Assembly: GCA_013824715.1 (NCBI GenBank)
Contig: PNOH01000016.1
Location: 33,601 to 97,600, forward strand
Direction: 5' to 3'
DNA length: 64,000 bases
Source: Odoribacter sp.
GTDB lineage: Bacteria; Bacteroidota; Bacteroidia; Bacteroidales; Prolixibacteraceae
Shown: positions 63,167 to 64,000 of the stretch, one piece after another
Position numbering within the stretch: the first letter of the stretch is position 1
Layout of the letters: every line of letters begins with the position of its first letter
Notes under the pieces: generated by a model
Databases searched by the model: none
What the model saw: only the letters and a program-made list of their open reading frames with translations
Told to the model about the DNA's origin: nothing
Program-made: the position numbers and the translations under genes

Positions 63167-63540
63167 GCCTCAACTTGTTCCTTTATTTTTATTGCTTCCT
63201 CACGATATATTTCAGCTTCATCACAACTTGGTTTGCCATGCGGCATTAACCCTAAATCGCCGGGATAACGGGCTTCAATATAAACCGTATCAAGTTCTGC
63301 AAGAATAGTTTCATTAAATCCTGAAAGTAAAGGAAGTATTTTTGAATACAAACTTTCAAGTTGATGAGTTTTGATATTCCCCAAATTGAACTCTTCAATT
63401 ACAGCCTTAAATGACTTTTCAATTGCTTGTTGCGCATGGAAAGCAACCATGTTGGTAATATCTTCCCTTCCACTCATGACCGCCATAGCAATCAGGTCAT
63501 CATTGGCAGCTTTAAGCCACTCCCTTGTTATTGTTTTCAT
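63142..63540 (-). CDS. HEPN-domain protein
   Basis: A 132-residue helical protein with the HEPN pattern: WLKAANDDLIAMAVMSG, NMVAFHAQQAIEKSFKAVIE, THQLESLYSKILPLLSG, and TVYIEARYPGDLGLMPHGKP near the conserved loop. It pairs with the nucleotidyltransferase upstream, overlapping by 29 bases. HEPN/MNT pairs act as toxin-antitoxin systems, with HEPN as RNase toxin in some cases. The usual R-x4-6-H catalytic motif is not evident, so this one may lack RNase activity. Confidence 0.85.
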   Translation of the reverse strand: MKTITREWLKAANDDLIAMAVMSGREDITNMVAFHAQQAIEKSFKAVIEEFNLGNIKTHQLESLYSKILPLLSGFNETILAELDTVYIEARYPGDLGLMPHGKPSCDEAEIYREEAIKIKEQVEAFLTNRNS

Positions 63541-63865
63541 AAAGTATTATTCCCCGATTTGTGATTTCCTTTGAAAACATACTATTTAGTTCGATAAATC
63601 TCTCATAGGTAGCTTTGGTGTAAACGATTAAATCAATTGGAATAACACTTCGGAAACTTTTAATAAATTGATTGTAATGCAGGTACAAATCCATTTTTTC
63701 CCTGTGCGAAGATGGAGATGTTTCCAGTGGGACAACAATCATCAAATCAATATCGCTGTCAGTTGAAGGATTTCCATAAGCATGTGACCCAAACAAAATT
63801 ACCTTATCAACTCCTTGTTGTTTAAATATTTCTGTTATTTCCGAAATGATTTTCTGAGTATCCAT
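63512..63865 (-). CDS. MNT-type nucleotidyltransferase antitoxin
   Basis: A 117-residue minimal nucleotidyltransferase from the ATG at 63865 (MDTQKIISEITEIFKQQGVD). The catalytic motif is VILFGSHAYGNPSTDSDIDL (GS and DxD). In characterised pairs MNT proteins AMPylate the HEPN toxin to silence it. The start is followed by a 29-base overlap with the HEPN gene, so expression is coupled. An ATG seven codons upstream (63886) is an alternative. Confidence 0.87.
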   Translation of the reverse strand: MDTQKIISEITEIFKQQGVDKVILFGSHAYGNPSTDSDIDLMIVVPLETSPSSHREKMDLYLHYNQFIKSFRSVIPIDLIVYTKATYERFIELNSMFSKEITNRGIILYENNNKGVA

Positions 63866-63925
63866 GTCGATATTGAGTTTATACAAAACTATGAAAAATG
63901 TCCTGATTTCCTCTGATAAATTAAC

Positions 63926-63954
63926 TGACGTGATGATTTCAAGTCATCCCGTCA
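63926..63954. repeat. Hairpin upstream of the MNT gene
   Basis: TGACGTGATGA (63926-63936), loop TTTCAAG, TCATCCCGTCA (63944-63954), with one mismatch. It lies just after the stop of the partial minus-strand gene at the window edge and before the MNT gene. It may be that gene's terminator, although no T-tract is seen. Confidence 0.5.
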
Positions 63955-63958
63955 TAAT

Positions 63959-64000
63959 TTCTATACTTTCGGCAACGACCACGGGGCGCGGTATTCGGCT
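63959..64000. repeat. Direct repeat flanking HEPN/MNT, copy 2
   Basis: This is the partner of the repeat at 63072-63113, 887 bases away, with an identical 15-bp core at 63986-64000. It reaches the window edge and may extend further. Confidence 0.75.
63961..64000 (-). CDS. Partial CDS, C-terminus only
   Basis: On the minus strand the last codons read AEYRAPWSLPKV and a TAG stop (63961-63963). The gene continues beyond the right edge. Its end is homologous to the relic at 63074-63166. Nothing can be said about its function. Confidence 0.5.
   Translation of the reverse strand, partial: AEYRAPWSLPKV

Overview
The window looks like a chromosomal segment of a Bacteroidota bacterium. I infer a marine or anaerobic Bacteroidales/Marinilabiliales (Prolixibacteraceae-like) relative from general gene resemblance, not from any search. 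Support comes from Bacteroidota-type promoters (TTTG, about 18-19 nt, TAnnTTTG) before rplU and mdh, a type IX secretion C-terminal sorting domain, a hybrid histidine kinase, an AraC-TPR regulator, polysaccharide-degrading genes and sulfatases. No rRNA or tRNA genes were seen.

Layout. 0.2-14 kb (minus strand): a carbohydrate-degradation cluster with two GH106-like alpha-L-rhamnosidases, a ThuA-like protein, an L-fucose/L-arabinose-isomerase-like enzyme with a small unknown partner, a GH127 beta-L-arabinofuranosidase, an outer-membrane barrel and a CAP-domain protein. It suggests use of rhamnose- and arabinose-bearing pectic glycans, but has no susC/susD pair. 14-19.8 kb (minus): a MerR, LolA-like, permease, permease, ATPase lipoprotein-export-type operon, interrupted at two junctions by four-helix-bundle (S23) genes. 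20-23.5 kb (plus): an AraC-TPR regulator and two small secreted proteins sharing a duplicated leader. 23.6-32.3 kb (minus): M14 carboxypeptidase, penicillin acylase, a DHODH-like enzyme and membrane pyrophosphatase. 32.6-40.8 kb (minus): hicAB with a decayed second antitoxin end, a type IX-secreted glycosidase-like protein, an aspartyl protease, mdh, a DoxX/TIM-barrel fusion and exbBD. 41-47.5 kb: ppa, folA-thyA-nupG-like, a bifunctional nuclease and rplU-rpmA-serS. 47.5-51.6 kb: a lipoprotein and two Cys-type sulfatases. 51.7-60.2 kb (plus): an AAA/DUF4143 ATPase and a glycogen cluster (branching enzyme, GSCFA protein, glycogen-synthase-like GT, alpha-glucan phosphorylase). 60.2-64 kb: a repeat-rich stretch with an XRE regulator, a hybrid kinase and a HEPN/MNT module.

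The most unusual signal is non-coding. Many intergenic gaps carry degenerate tandem repeats with a 7-nt (sometimes 8-nt) period, in at least seven different sequence families. Both four-helix-bundle genes sit inside roughly 500-bp units bounded by perfect 15-bp inverted repeats made from these arrays. The two units use different repeat sequences but sit in gene junctions of the same operon. This could be an undescribed mobile or repeat-maintaining cassette. One copy has an internal stop codon.

Other notable points are nested palindromes with terminal inverted repeats at 60.2-60.6 kb, a palindromic element inserted in frame into the kinase ATPase domain, a duplicated gene end flanking HEPN/MNT, and a second HicB DNA-binding end left as a relic downstream of hicAB.
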